Source: DASSUW01 sp963849695 (lineage in GTDB: Bacteria > Actinomycetota > Thermoleophilia > Solirubrobacterales > Solirubrobacteraceae). Taken from it: a stretch of DNA of 64,000 nt. The DNA is taken from NCBI GenBank assembly GCA_963849695.1, contig CAWKIT010000040.1, positions 1 through 64,000 of the forward strand, written 5' to 3'. Positions 46,252 through 54,305 of the stretch are shown one piece after another. Each line of letters begins with the position of its first letter. Positions within the stretch are counted from its first letter, which is position 1. A program made the position numbers and the translations under genes. The notes under the pieces are model-generated. The model saw only the letters and a program-made list of their open reading frames with translations. It ran no database searches and was not told the DNA's origin.

Positions 46252-46317
46252 CGCGCCTGCGCGGGAGACGCGAGGCGCGGCCCGCTCGCGAAGCGCGAAG
46301 GGGCAGCCGACGTTGTC

Positions 46318-46342
46318 GCCGGCGCCCGGTGAGGGCGCCGGC
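46318..46342. terminator. Bidirectional hairpin between convergent genes
   Basis: GCCGGCGCCC pairs perfectly with GGGCGCCGGC around GGTGA. It lies 66 bp after the SnoaL-like stop and 22 bp before the stop of the minus-strand DUF6458 gene. Confidence 0.75.
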
Positions 46343-46363
46343 CGAGATCGACGCTTGTGACGT

Positions 46364-46582
46364 CTAGTAGATCTCGCGCTCGCGCGCCACGGGTTGCTCG
46401 CGAACGGCGGTGGTGCGCCGGCGAGGGGAGATCACGAGCTCGATGAGCAGCCAGGCGACGCCTATGACGACGAGGATGACGCCGATCGTCTGGATCGAGA
46501 TTCCGGCGAGCGTCGCGTCGACGGCGAGCCAGAGGATGAGTCCGATTGCGGTGAGTACGAGCGGGGGGCCTGCGTCGGCCAT
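46364..46582 (-). CDS. Small DUF6458-like membrane protein
   Basis: 72 aa. Two membrane helices (PLVLTAIGLILWLAVDATLA and IQTIGVILVVIGVAWLLIEL) followed by a basic C-terminal tail (SPRRRTTAVREQPVARERE). This pattern is the actinobacterial DUF6458 family, often found near stress sigma factors; function unknown. CGGAGGCAA precedes the ATG (46582). The promoter lies towards the sigma-factor gene. Confidence 0.82.
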   Translation of the reverse strand: MADAGPPLVLTAIGLILWLAVDATLAGISIQTIGVILVVIGVAWLLIELVISPRRRTTAVREQPVAREREIY

Positions 46583-46762
46583 GAGTTGCCTCCGTGCGTT
46601 GGTTTCCTTGGAGGGCTTGTTCCGCGAAAGCGAGGTCCGTAATCCGACCTTGGACGAATGTCCAGCTGAGCCCGGCGCAGCGTGGACGGCTCGCCGGCCA
46701 GCCCAAGACGCGACCCAGCGGTACAGGTTAGATTTCTGACAGAACGGGCATATGAAGCGCTC

Positions 46763-47548
46763 GTGGACGATCGAAATGCCTCACCACCGCCGGGACTGTT
46801 GCCGGAGCGGCGACTCTTCGAACGCGCACAAGGTGGCGATGCCGCCGCGCGTGAAACGCTCCTGCATCGCTATCTGCCCCTGGCGCGCAACGTAGCCCGG
46901 CGCTACGCCGGACGAGGGGAGGCGGAGGATGACCTCGTGCAGGTCGCCACCCTGGCACTGCTGCGGGCGATCGACCGCTTCGACGTCGAGCGGCGCACGG
47001 CCTTCAGCTCGTTCGTGGTCCCCACGATGGCCGGCGAGCTCAAGCACTACTTCCGGGACCGGTCGTGGACGATCCGCCCGCCGCGCGACACCTATGAGCT
47101 CAGCCAGCGCGTCGCGAAGTCCGTCGAAGGGCTTGCGCGCGATCTCGGCCGCTACCCGACGACCGCGGAGGTCGCGGCAGAGGCCGGCGCATCGGTCGAG
47201 GAGGTGCTGGACGCGCGCGCCGCGACCGACCAGTGTCGGGGAACCTCGCTCGACGCACCGCGCGACGAAGACGGCTCCACGTTCCTCGACGCGCTGGGGT
47301 CCGAGGACCACGGCCTCGGGCAGGCCGAGGATCGAGCCGACCTCGCGGCGCTCATGAGCGGCCTCTCGCCCCGCTCGCGCGAGATCCTGCGTCTACGGTT
47401 TGCGGAGGATCTCTCGCAGGCCCAGGTCGGCGCGCGCGTCGGTCTTTCGCAGATGCACATCTCCCGCCTGGAACGCCGAGCCCTCGCCCGGCTTCGCGAA
47501 GAAGCCGGGGGACGGTCGCATCAGGTCAGCTTGGCGCGCGCAGCCTAG
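46763..47548 (+). CDS. RNA polymerase sigma factor, SigB/SigF (group 3) type
   Basis: 261 aa. Region 2 (ARRYAGRGEAEDDLVQVATL with ALLRAIDRFDVERRTAFSS, MAGELKHYFRDRSWTIRPPR), region 3 (LARDLGRYPTTAEVAAEAGA) and region 4 (LSPRSREILRLRFAEDLSQA, VGARVGLSQMHISRLERRAL). Typical of general-stress and sporulation sigma factors. No anti-sigma (RsbW) gene is next to it. GTG 46763 gives the usual 17-residue extension before region 2; GTG 46682 is an alternative with a non-conserved leader. Confidence 0.9.
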   Translation: MDDRNASPPPGLLPERRLFERAQGGDAAARETLLHRYLPLARNVARRYAGRGEAEDDLVQVATLALLRAIDRFDVERRTAFSSFVVPTMAGELKHYFRDRSWTIRPPRDTYELSQRVAKSVEGLARDLGRYPTTAEVAAEAGASVEEVLDARAATDQCRGTSLDAPRDEDGSTFLDALGSEDHGLGQAEDRADLAALMSGLSPRSREILRLRFAEDLSQAQVGARVGLSQMHISRLERRALARLREEAGGRSHQVSLARAA

Positions 47549-47715
47549 CCCTCGGGCGGCGGCGCGAAGTCGCCCTCGATCGAGATCTCGCGCTCACAGG
47601 ATCCCGGCAGCGACAGGTCGGTGTCCTGCTGGCCGTTGCAGATATCGAACGCGTCCGTGTGCGGCGTGATTGACCGTTCCGCCGGCGCGCACGCGCGCAC
47701 CTCGATCGCGGCACC
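47545..47715 (-). pseudogene. Remnant of a secreted repeat protein (C-terminal fragment)
   Basis: About 56 codons open between an in-frame stop (47716-47718) and a TAG at 47545-47547: RACAPAERSITPHTDAF then DICNGQQDTDLSLPGSCERE and ISIEGDFAPPPEG. The Asp-rich DICNGQQDTDLS looks like an end fragment of an exported calcium-binding type protein, similar to nothing nearby. No start with Shine-Dalgarno, and the stop overlaps the sigma gene end by 3 bp. Could also be a short uncharacterised gene from GTG 47700. Confidence 0.35.
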
Positions 47716-47987
47716 CTATCCCGGGCTCGGGCCGCTCCCACTCCCCGATCGAACAGGCTTCGAGACGGTGTCAGCTGACGTTGGCGGGCCGGACGGCTGG
47801 GCGGGGCGCCCGCTACGGTCCGCGTGCGCATGATCGCCGAGGCCACGCCGAGCAGATCCCATTGATGGAGCATCAGAGCCCCGCGCCCAGAGTGAGGCCC
47901 GGTGCGAGGCTGCACTCGCCGGCGACTGCGCGCGGGATGCGACCGAACGGAGGCGACCGCCGCGGCGCCCGGCCGAGGACTCGTCGC
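47716..47987. other. Gap without a clear gene
   Basis: 272 bp between the remnant and the S8 protease. An ATG at 47865 would extend the protease by 41 codons of Arg/Pro/Gly-rich text; otherwise no coding or structural signal was recognised. Confidence 0.35.
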
Positions 47988-48812
47988 GTGATCTTCGACG
48001 AGCTGCCGGCGTGGGGGCTCGAGCAGACCGCTCCGGAGACGCTGCCGTCCGACTGGCCTCGGACGCTGGACCGCGAGTGGGCATTCGGCGACGGTCGCGG
48101 CGCCGGGGTGCGCGTCGCGATCGTCGACTCTGGCGTCGACGCCGGCCATCCGGTTCTCGCCGGCCCGCTCGAGCGCGCGGTCGCCGTCGAGCTCGGCGAT
48201 AAAGGTTTCAGCGTCGAGGCCGACGAGGTCGGCGACGTCTCCGGGCACGGAACGGCGTGCGCCGGGATCGTGCGCGCGCTCGCGCCGGCGTGCGAGCTCA
48301 CGAGCATGCGCGTCCTCGGAGCGGACCTCACCGGGGGCGGCGAGGCGTTCGTGGCCGGCCTGCGCTGGGCGGTGCGCGAGGGCCACCACGTCGTCAATCT
48401 CTCGCTCTCGACGACGAAGGCGCAGTTTGCCGCCGCGCTGCGCGAGCTGGCCGACGAGGCGTACTTCGGCGGTTGTGTGCTTGTCGCCTCGGCGCACAAC
48501 ATGCCGGTCGACAGCTGGCCGTGGCGCTTCGCTCCGGTGCTGTCGGTCGCGAGCCACGCCGGCGCGGATCCGGAGGCGTTCTTCTACAACCCGCGTCCGC
48601 CGGTCGAGTTCCACGCGCGTGGAATGGACGTGGAGGTCGGTTGGGCGGGCGGGGACACGATCCGCGCGTCCGGCAACTCATTCGCCACGCCGCACATCGC
48701 CGGGATGGCGGCGCGCGTGCTGGGAGCGCATCCGCAGCTGCGCCCGTTCGAGGTCAAGACGGTGCTCCGTATGTGCGCCGACAACGTCAAGGGGGACGCG
48801 CATGCCCGCTGA
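47988..48812 (+). CDS. S8 family serine peptidase (subtilisin-like), intracellular
   Basis: 274 aa from GTG 47988 (CGAGG upstream); ATG 47865 is an alternative. Catalytic triad in subtilase motifs: VAIVDSGVDAGHPV (Asp), GHGTACAGIV (His) and RASGNSFATPHIAGMAARV (Ser). The oxyanion-hole Asn region is VLVASAHNM, near but atypical of the usual S-x-x-G-N. No signal peptide, so probably cytoplasmic or exported by other means. Co-directional with, and overlapping by 11 bp, the GAF-domain gene, so the two are coupled. Substrate unknown. Confidence 0.82.
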   Translation: MIFDELPAWGLEQTAPETLPSDWPRTLDREWAFGDGRGAGVRVAIVDSGVDAGHPVLAGPLERAVAVELGDKGFSVEADEVGDVSGHGTACAGIVRALAPACELTSMRVLGADLTGGGEAFVAGLRWAVREGHHVVNLSLSTTKAQFAAALRELADEAYFGGCVLVASAHNMPVDSWPWRFAPVLSVASHAGADPEAFFYNPRPPVEFHARGMDVEVGWAGGDTIRASGNSFATPHIAGMAARVLGAHPQLRPFEVKTVLRMCADNVKGDAHAR

Positions 48813-49446
48813 GGAGGATCTGCGTGCCGCGGTGGCGGCGGGAGTGCTCACAGCGGCGCGCGGCCGCGCGCCGCTGCTGCAGTCGGTCGCGGACGTCGCG
48901 CGCGCGATCTTCTCCGCGCGCGCGTCGTCGATCATGCTGTTCGACATCGCCAGCGACGAGCTCGTGTTCGAGGCGGTATCCGGCGAGGGCGAGGAACTGC
49001 TCGGCCGGCGCATCCCGAAGGACACGGGCATCGCGGGCTGGGTGGTCGGCGCGCGTGACCCGATCGTCGTCGAGGACGTCGAGCGCGACCCGCGCTTCGC
49101 CGCCGACTTCGCGCGCGATGCCGGTTACGTCCCACGCGGCATCATGGCCGCGCCTCTGTTGCTCGAGGACGAGGTGCTCGGCGTGCTGTCGATCCTCGAC
49201 CGGCCCCAGCGTGCGTCCCTCAGCCTCATGGAGCTCGACCTGCTCGGCCTCTTCGCCCACCAGGCCGCGGTCGCGCTCGAGCTGTTCGAGGCGGGCCGCC
49301 GCGCGGAGGCGGCGCTGAGGGGCGACGGCGAACTGGCCTCCCTGGCCCGGCTCGCCGCGATCCTCGACGGTCAGCGCGCGGACCGGCGGGCTGCCGCCAC
49401 CGCACTCGTGGCCGCACTCGAGGGCGTGCTCAAACCATCCGTGTGA
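48802..49446 (+). CDS. GAF domain protein
   Basis: 214 aa. A GAF small-molecule/sensor domain at about 20-165: VADVARAIFSARASSIMLFD, GRRIPKDTGIAGWVVGARDP, PRGIMAAPLLLEDEVLGVLS, ILDRPQRASLSLMELDLLGL. No kinase, cyclase or phosphatase partner domain follows; the C-terminus is a helical tail (about 50 residues). ATG 48802 overlaps the S8 protease end. Paired protease and GAF sensor suggest ligand-regulated proteolysis, with a nearby stress sigma factor; inferred. Confidence 0.84.
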   Translation: MPAEEDLRAAVAAGVLTAARGRAPLLQSVADVARAIFSARASSIMLFDIASDELVFEAVSGEGEELLGRRIPKDTGIAGWVVGARDPIVVEDVERDPRFAADFARDAGYVPRGIMAAPLLLEDEVLGVLSILDRPQRASLSLMELDLLGLFAHQAAVALELFEAGRRAEAALRGDGELASLARLAAILDGQRADRRAAATALVAALEGVLKPSV

Positions 49447-49502
49447 GCGCGCCCTGGATTGCTAGCGGATAGAAGCGCGCCGCTCCGTCCTGGGCACTCG
49501 CG

Positions 49503-49703
49503 CTAAGACCGCTCTTCGGGCTGCCGAGCCGCGAGCCTGCCCTCTTCGGGCGACTCCTTCTCGTCCTCGCCGCGCGAGCGGGCGGACCTCCGCGGGGTTG
49601 CGGGTCTTCATATGGCCCTCGACCTCGGCCGACTCGTCCTCGCCGCGCGAGCGGCGCGGCCTTCTCGGGGCTGCGCTGCTCGTCCTGCGGCTGTTTCCGC
49701 CAT
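49503..49703 (-). CDS. Small charged protein with two RSRGEDE repeats (two apparent frameshifts)
   Basis: The ATG at 49703 has GAAGGGA 7 nt upstream. Its frame reads MAETAAGRAAQPREGRAA, then another frame gives RSRGEDESAEVEGHMKTRNP and the third RSRGEDEKESPEEGRLAARQ before a stop at 49503-49505. The net length is a multiple of three (201 nt), so two compensating indels would make an about 66-residue acidic/basic, probably disordered protein. The DNA encodes a near-duplicate segment (GTCCTCGCCGCGCGAGCGG occurs twice). Function unknown. Confidence 0.5.
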
Positions 49704-49835
49704 GCCGATTCCCTTCGATCAGTGGGCCGTTTCTGTTCAGTGGGGCCCTGGGCACCGCTCACGCTACACCTGCAACGAGGCCTGTGTGGTGATGTGCGGC
49801 ATGCTTGGCGTGTCAACCGCTCCTGCTCAGACGCC

Positions 49836-50417
49836 TCAGCTCCTGCTGCCGGCGTCTCGGATGAGCTCGACCACGTGGGCGTCGATGGCGATCGCGCCCA
49901 GAGCTCGCGCGACCGAGACCCGGTGATGGCCGTCGCGGACGAAATGCGCCTCGCCGACGCGGTAGACCGAGATCGGCGGCAGCTCGGTTCCGTGCTGGGC
50001 CGCGTGGCACATCTGCGTCCAGCGCCCGCGGCTCCAGTCGGGCGGGCGGAAGGCATGGTCGAACGCCTCCGCCTTGTGGCGGTCCGACGTCCCGACGATC
50101 GAGTCGATCGCGATCGTCTGCACTCCGAGCCGGCGGCGCGGCGCCGTCGCCGCCCAGCCGGTGTCGTCGGCCAGGTACGACAGACCGCCCGCCCGCCGCC
50201 GCGCCAGCCGTGAGAACGCGGCGTCGGCGCCGATCATCCGCGTGCCGCCGAAGTCGAGCGCCCGGTCGACCGCCACGACGGCAGCTGTGAACGCGAGCAG
50301 GAACCCCGGCACGCCGCCGACGAACACTCCGGCCGACGCCGCCAGGGCCGGCAGCGCGAGGGGGCGGAGCCGCCGGGCGGTGTCGAGGCGGAGCGGTCGA
50401 GCGGGCTGAGCGGTCAT
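49836..50417 (-). CDS. Membrane protein with C-terminal ParB-like nuclease domain
   Basis: 193 aa. One or two hydrophobic stretches (LRPLALPALAASAGVFVGGV, FLLAFTAAVVAVDRAL) at about 15-55, then a cytosolic region and a ParB/sulfiredoxin-like domain (about 145-190): LPPISVYRVGEAHFVRDGHH and RVSVARALGAIAIDAHVVEL, where the G-x-x-R motif is GHHRVS. Not a chromosome-partition ParB (no HTH). Role unknown. Confidence 0.72.
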   Translation of the reverse strand: MTAQPARPLRLDTARRLRPLALPALAASAGVFVGGVPGFLLAFTAAVVAVDRALDFGGTRMIGADAAFSRLARRRAGGLSYLADDTGWAATAPRRRLGVQTIAIDSIVGTSDRHKAEAFDHAFRPPDWSRGRWTQMCHAAQHGTELPPISVYRVGEAHFVRDGHHRVSVARALGAIAIDAHVVELIRDAGSRS

Positions 50418-50463
50418 CGCATCTACTCACTCGGAGCAGGGTTCGGCCGTGTGACCAACCCGC

Positions 50464-50469
50464 TAAGTT
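50464..50469 (+). promoter_or_regulatory. Probable leaderless -10 box of the methyltransferase gene
   Basis: TAAGTT ends 7 nt before the GTG at 50477. GTTCGG lies at the 17-nt -35 position (50441-50446). No Shine-Dalgarno is present. Confidence 0.45.
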
Positions 50470-50476
50470 CGCCGCC

Positions 50477-51103
50477 GTGAACCCGAGGACCCAGCGCCGG
50501 TACCACAACATCATCCGCAGGGCCGGCGTCCGGCCGGAGCGGGCGCTCGAGGTCGGCGGCCTGATGGGGGAGGACTCGCTGCTCCGCTTTCCCGAGCTCG
50601 CCAACGCCGACCGCTACTGCCTGAACCTCCTCGAGCTGCCGAGCGAGCAGGGGATCACGGCGGTCAAGGGCAACGCCAACGACATGCGGGGCCTGTTCGA
50701 CAGCAACTGGTTCGACCTCGTCCTGTGCTGCTCGACGCTCGAGCACGACAAGCGCTTCTGGCGCTCGGTCTCCGAGATGCGGCGCGTGCTCCGGCCGGGC
50801 GGGCTGCTGGTCATCAGCGTCCCCGGCTACATCAAGGATCCCGAGACCGACCGCGGCCGGTCGACCCTCACCTACCGCGTCCACTACTCATACGACTACT
50901 ACCGCTTCAGCGAGCAGGCCGTGCGCCAGGTGTTCTTCGAGGGGATGGAGCGGGTCCGCGTGCGCCCGTTCTACACGCCGCCGCGAATCTTCGGCCACGG
51001 TTACAAGCCGCTGCCGCCGAGCCGCGCCACCCAGGCCCGGCGGATCGCGCGCCGCGCCGCCCGCAGGGCGCGCCGGCTCGCCGCCAGGGCCCGACATCGA
51101 TGA
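50477..51103 (+). CDS. Class I SAM-dependent methyltransferase
   Basis: 208 aa. Rossmann methyltransferase: motif I-like ALEVGGLMGEDSLLRF (G-x-G partly degenerate), VKGNANDMRGLFDSNWFDLV (acidic end of strand beta4), CSTLEHDKRFWRSVSEMRRV and LRPGGLLVISVPGY typical of type 11 methyltransferases. The last 30 residues are very basic (RRIARRAARRARRLAARARH), suggesting nucleic acid or membrane association. GTG 50477; 4-bp overlap with the following winged-helix gene. Confidence 0.82.
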   Translation: MNPRTQRRYHNIIRRAGVRPERALEVGGLMGEDSLLRFPELANADRYCLNLLELPSEQGITAVKGNANDMRGLFDSNWFDLVLCCSTLEHDKRFWRSVSEMRRVLRPGGLLVISVPGYIKDPETDRGRSTLTYRVHYSYDYYRFSEQAVRQVFFEGMERVRVRPFYTPPRIFGHGYKPLPPSRATQARRIARRAARRARRLAARARHR

Positions 51104-52086
51104 TCGAGCAGCTCCGCGCCTTCACCTACGAACGCCAGCGGCTCGGGCAGGCCGCACCCAACCCCGCCCGGGCGCTCGACGACGTCATCGCCGTCTACAG
51201 CTCGCACCCGTCCGCGCCGCTCTCCCTGCACGCGCGGACGAAAGCGATGACCGCGGCGAAGTTCCACAAGCTCGACGTCCTGCGCCTGCCCGCCATGCGC
51301 CAGTCGATCCACCTCCTGCCCCGCAAGACGGCGCCCCTCGCCTTCCACGCCACGCCCGCCCCGCCGGCCGACCGCAAGAAGCGGATGAAGCACTTCAAGT
51401 TCACGGAGAAGCGCTACGAGGAGCTGCGCGAGCAGATCCTCGCAGCCGCGACCGAGCCGCTCACGCTGCCCGAGCTGCGCGAGGCCGTCGGCGCGGACGC
51501 CAACGAGTTCAAGGGCATCTCCGCCCAGATGACCCGCGACGGCGAGCTGCTCCGCGTCGGCGCCAAGAGCCTGCGCTCCAACGAGCTCCGCTACGTGGTC
51601 GTCGAGCTCGAGGACGCCGACCCGGACGAGGCTCTGGCATGGCTCGCGGGCGAGTACCTGCGCGCGTTCGGGCCCGTCCGCCCCAAGGACTTCCAGTGGT
51701 GGGCGGGGGTCGGTGCCGGTCGCGCCAAGCAGGCGCTCGCCGCCCACGACGCCGAGGAGCTCGACGGCGGCCTGCTGATCCGCCCGCAGGACGTCAAGCC
51801 GTTCGAGAAGGCCAAGCCGCCCAAGAACGCCGTCGACCTGCTCCCCAAGTGGGACAGCTACACGATGGGCTACGCGCCCGACGGCCGCGACCGCTTCGCC
51901 CACCCCGACGTCGTCGAGCAGTGCTACGACTTCCGCGGCGACGGGCGCCCGGTGATCCTCGTCGACGGCCAGGCGGCCGGCACCTGGGAGAAGCAAGAGC
52001 CCGACCTCTTCGACAAGGTCCCGGCGAAGACGCAGCGCCTGATCGACGAGCGCCTCGCCGCCGTCAAGGCGTTCTTGGGCGAGTAG
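51100..52086 (+). CDS. Winged-helix DNA-binding domain protein (AlkZ/HTH_42 family)
   Basis: 328 aa, normal for the DUF1006/HTH_42 family, whose characterised members (AlkZ/YcaQ) are DNA glycosylases for interstrand crosslinks. Blocks: ARALDDVIAVYSSHPSAPLS, LDVLRLPAMRQSIHLLPRKT, YLRAFGPVRPKDFQWWAGVG, LLPKWDSYTMGYAPDGRDRF and PVILVDGQAAGTWEKQ. I do not see a clear QxQ or QxD motif, so enzymatic activity is unproven. Starts at ATG 51100, overlapping the methyltransferase; converges on the glycosyltransferase gene. Confidence 0.8.
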   Translation: MIEQLRAFTYERQRLGQAAPNPARALDDVIAVYSSHPSAPLSLHARTKAMTAAKFHKLDVLRLPAMRQSIHLLPRKTAPLAFHATPAPPADRKKRMKHFKFTEKRYEELREQILAAATEPLTLPELREAVGADANEFKGISAQMTRDGELLRVGAKSLRSNELRYVVVELEDADPDEALAWLAGEYLRAFGPVRPKDFQWWAGVGAGRAKQALAAHDAEELDGGLLIRPQDVKPFEKAKPPKNAVDLLPKWDSYTMGYAPDGRDRFAHPDVVEQCYDFRGDGRPVILVDGQAAGTWEKQEPDLFDKVPAKTQRLIDERLAAVKAFLGE

Positions 52087-53230
52087 CCCACCGCTCGATC
52101 TCGACACACGCCCGTGCAGGCGAGTCGTGCGTCGCGATCCACCGCGCCAGCGCCTCGACCGGCGCGCTCGGCCGCGCCAGAGCCCGCCGCACCGCCAACC
52201 GCACGCCGCGCGGCGTGCACAGCCGCTTCGGCAGCCGCACCCCGAACCCGGCCCAGTCGACCCGCGCCGCGTTCTCGGCCATGTCGCCGCCGGCCGGCGA
52301 GACCACCACCCGGCAGCCCGCCGCGAGCGCCAGCATCAGCGTCCCGTGCCCGCCGTGCGTCACCACCACGTCGCACGCCGGCATGGTCTTCGAGTACGAC
52401 AGCCACGGGACCACCACGGCGTTGCCGGACGACGGCTCACTCCCGGCCGCGATGACCCGCACCGGCTCGCGAGCCAGCCCCTGGAGCGCCGCCCGCAACA
52501 GCACGCGCCCCGGGTCCTGTGACGTCGACGGCGCCACCAGCACCACCGGCCCCTCGCCCGCCGGGGGCGAAACCGCCGAGGCGGGCGGCTCCCACAGCAG
52601 CGGCCCCACCACCCGCACCCACGAAGGCCAGTCGCGCGGGTACTCGAGCTGCGGCACCGAGGCCACGAGCGTCAGCGAGCGCGACAACGCGGTATGCACG
52701 TACGGCAGCGGCGCCAGCCCCAGCCGCGCCCGGCAGTCGTTGTACTCGCGCCGCCCGCGCTCGAGCCCGATCGCGACCAGGCGATCGCTGCCGCGCCACA
52801 GCGCCCGCCCGGCCGCCGTCCGCGGCAGCCGCGCCCCGATCGAGTACGGCGGGAACCCCGGCGGCAGGTGCGGGTGCAGGTGGGGGACGAGCGTCGCCAC
52901 CGGCACGCCCTCGAGCTCGGCGGCCAGCGCCGGCGCCGGGGTGAGGATGTCCGCGACCGCGACGTCGGGCGCGAACGACCGCACCAGCGGCTGCGTCTCG
53001 CGCGCCGCCCGCACGGCCGCCGCGTACGGGGTCAGCGGCCGCTCCAGCGTGGGGAACACGTGGTACTCCGGCGCCGCCGCGAACTCGATCCCGGCCGCCG
53101 ACGCCGCCGGCTCCCACCGCCGCCACGTCTGCAGCGCGACCGTATGCCCGCGTGCCACCAGCGCCTCGCCGAGGGCGAGCATCGGGAACGCGTGGCCCGG
53201 ATCGCCGAACGCGCCGAGGAGGATCCTCAA
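52064..53230 (-). CDS. Glycosyltransferase, GT1/MGT family
   Basis: 388 aa from a TTG at 53230 that overlaps the upstream stop (TTGA). N-domain RILLGAFGDPGHAFPMLALG, EALVARGHTVALQTW. C-domain with the nucleotide-sugar signature VVVTHGGHGTLMLALAAGCR, VVVSPAGGDMAENAARVD and a WAGFG end. GT-B fold, as in macrolide/UDP-glycosyltransferases. Sugar and acceptor unknown. Runs convergent to the winged-helix gene (23-bp overlap), with the LLM oxidoreductase gene directly upstream. Confidence 0.86.
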   Translation of the reverse strand: MRILLGAFGDPGHAFPMLALGEALVARGHTVALQTWRRWEPAASAAGIEFAAAPEYHVFPTLERPLTPYAAAVRAARETQPLVRSFAPDVAVADILTPAPALAAELEGVPVATLVPHLHPHLPPGFPPYSIGARLPRTAAGRALWRGSDRLVAIGLERGRREYNDCRARLGLAPLPYVHTALSRSLTLVASVPQLEYPRDWPSWVRVVGPLLWEPPASAVSPPAGEGPVVLVAPSTSQDPGRVLLRAALQGLAREPVRVIAAGSEPSSGNAVVVPWLSYSKTMPACDVVVTHGGHGTLMLALAAGCRVVVSPAGGDMAENAARVDWAGFGVRLPKRLCTPRGVRLAVRRALARPSAPVEALARWIATHDSPARACVEIERWATRPRTP

Positions 53231-54264
53231 GCCAGCTCGGCGACGAGCCGCAGCTGCGCGATCCGGTCGTCGTACGTCCACGCCATCGGCGACACCATCA
53301 GCGTGCCGACGCCCGCGTCGCGGAACACCGCCAGCCGCTCGCGCACCGCGTCTCGCGGCCCGCACAGCGACACGGTGTCCAGCAGCTCGTCCGGCAGGGC
53401 GGCCATCGCCTCGTCGCGCTTGCCCTCGAGGTACAGGTCCTGCACCCGCTGGGCGGCGTCCTCGAACCCGTATCGCCGCACCAGCGCGTTGTAGAAGTTC
53501 TTCTCGCGCGACCCCATGCCGCCGACGTACAGCGCCACGTACGGCCGCATCGCGTCGCGCGCCGCGGCGAGGTCGTCGCTGATCATCACGTTCACGGTCG
53601 GGGCGATCTCGAAGTCCTCGAACCCCTTGCCGTTCCCCGCGCGCGCGAAGCCCTCCTCGAGCAGCGGCCGGAACTCGGCCACGTGCTCGGGGGAGAACAG
53701 GGTCGGGATCCAGCCGTCGGCGATCTCGGCCGCCAGCTTCGTGTTGTTCGGCCCGATCGCGGCCAGGAAGACGGGGATCCGCTCCTGCACCGGCGCGATC
53801 GTGAGCTTCAAGGCCTTTCCCGGCCCGTCCGGCAGCGGCAGCTCGAGCGTCTCCCCCCGATACTCGACCCGCCGGCGCGAGAGCGCCAGCCGCACCACCT
53901 CGACGTACTCGCGCGTGCGCTGGAGCTGGCGCCCGAAGCGCTGGCCGTGCCAGCCCTCGGCGACCTGTGGGCCGGAGGAGCCGATGCCGAGGATCATCCG
54001 CCCGCCCGAGAGCTGGTCGAGCGTGGCCGCCGTCATCGCGGTCATCGCCGCCGAGCGTCCGGGCATCTGGAAGATCGCCGAGCCGAGCCGGATCTTCGAC
54101 GTCGCGTGAGCGAGCCAGCCGAGGATCGTGGCCGCGTCGGAGCCGTACGCCTCGGCCGTCCACACCGAGTCGTAGCCGAGCCGCTCGGCCTCCTGCACCA
54201 GGGCCAGCTGATCCTCTGCCGACAGGCCGAGGCCCCAATAACCGACGTGCACGCCGAGCTTCAT
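53227..54264 (-). CDS. LLM class F420-dependent oxidoreductase
   Basis: 345 aa. Luciferase-like TIM barrel: KLGVHVGYWGLGLSAEDQLA, AERLGYDSVWTAEAYGSDAA, RIRLGSAIFQMPGRSAAMTA and GGRMILGIGSSGPQVAEGW are hallmarks of F420-dependent members. Ends ...AQLRLVAELA. Transcribed toward, and overlapping, the glycosyltransferase gene, suggesting a common pathway (possibly modification of a secondary metabolite), inferred. ATG at 54264; divergent from the metallopeptidase gene. Confidence 0.9.
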   Translation of the reverse strand: MKLGVHVGYWGLGLSAEDQLALVQEAERLGYDSVWTAEAYGSDAATILGWLAHATSKIRLGSAIFQMPGRSAAMTAMTAATLDQLSGGRMILGIGSSGPQVAEGWHGQRFGRQLQRTREYVEVVRLALSRRRVEYRGETLELPLPDGPGKALKLTIAPVQERIPVFLAAIGPNNTKLAAEIADGWIPTLFSPEHVAEFRPLLEEGFARAGNGKGFEDFEIAPTVNVMISDDLAAARDAMRPYVALYVGGMGSREKNFYNALVRRYGFEDAAQRVQDLYLEGKRDEAMAALPDELLDTVSLCGPRDAVRERLAVFRDAGVGTLMVSPMAWTYDDRIAQLRLVAELA

Positions 54265-54305
54265 GAGCCGCGCGAAGGTATCAGGAGGCGGCGACCCGCT
54301 ATCCC

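Noticed and set aside
46682..46762. Longer N-terminus of the sigma factor
   Set aside because: It adds 27 non-conserved residues; GTG 46763 fits the family better, though this is not proven.
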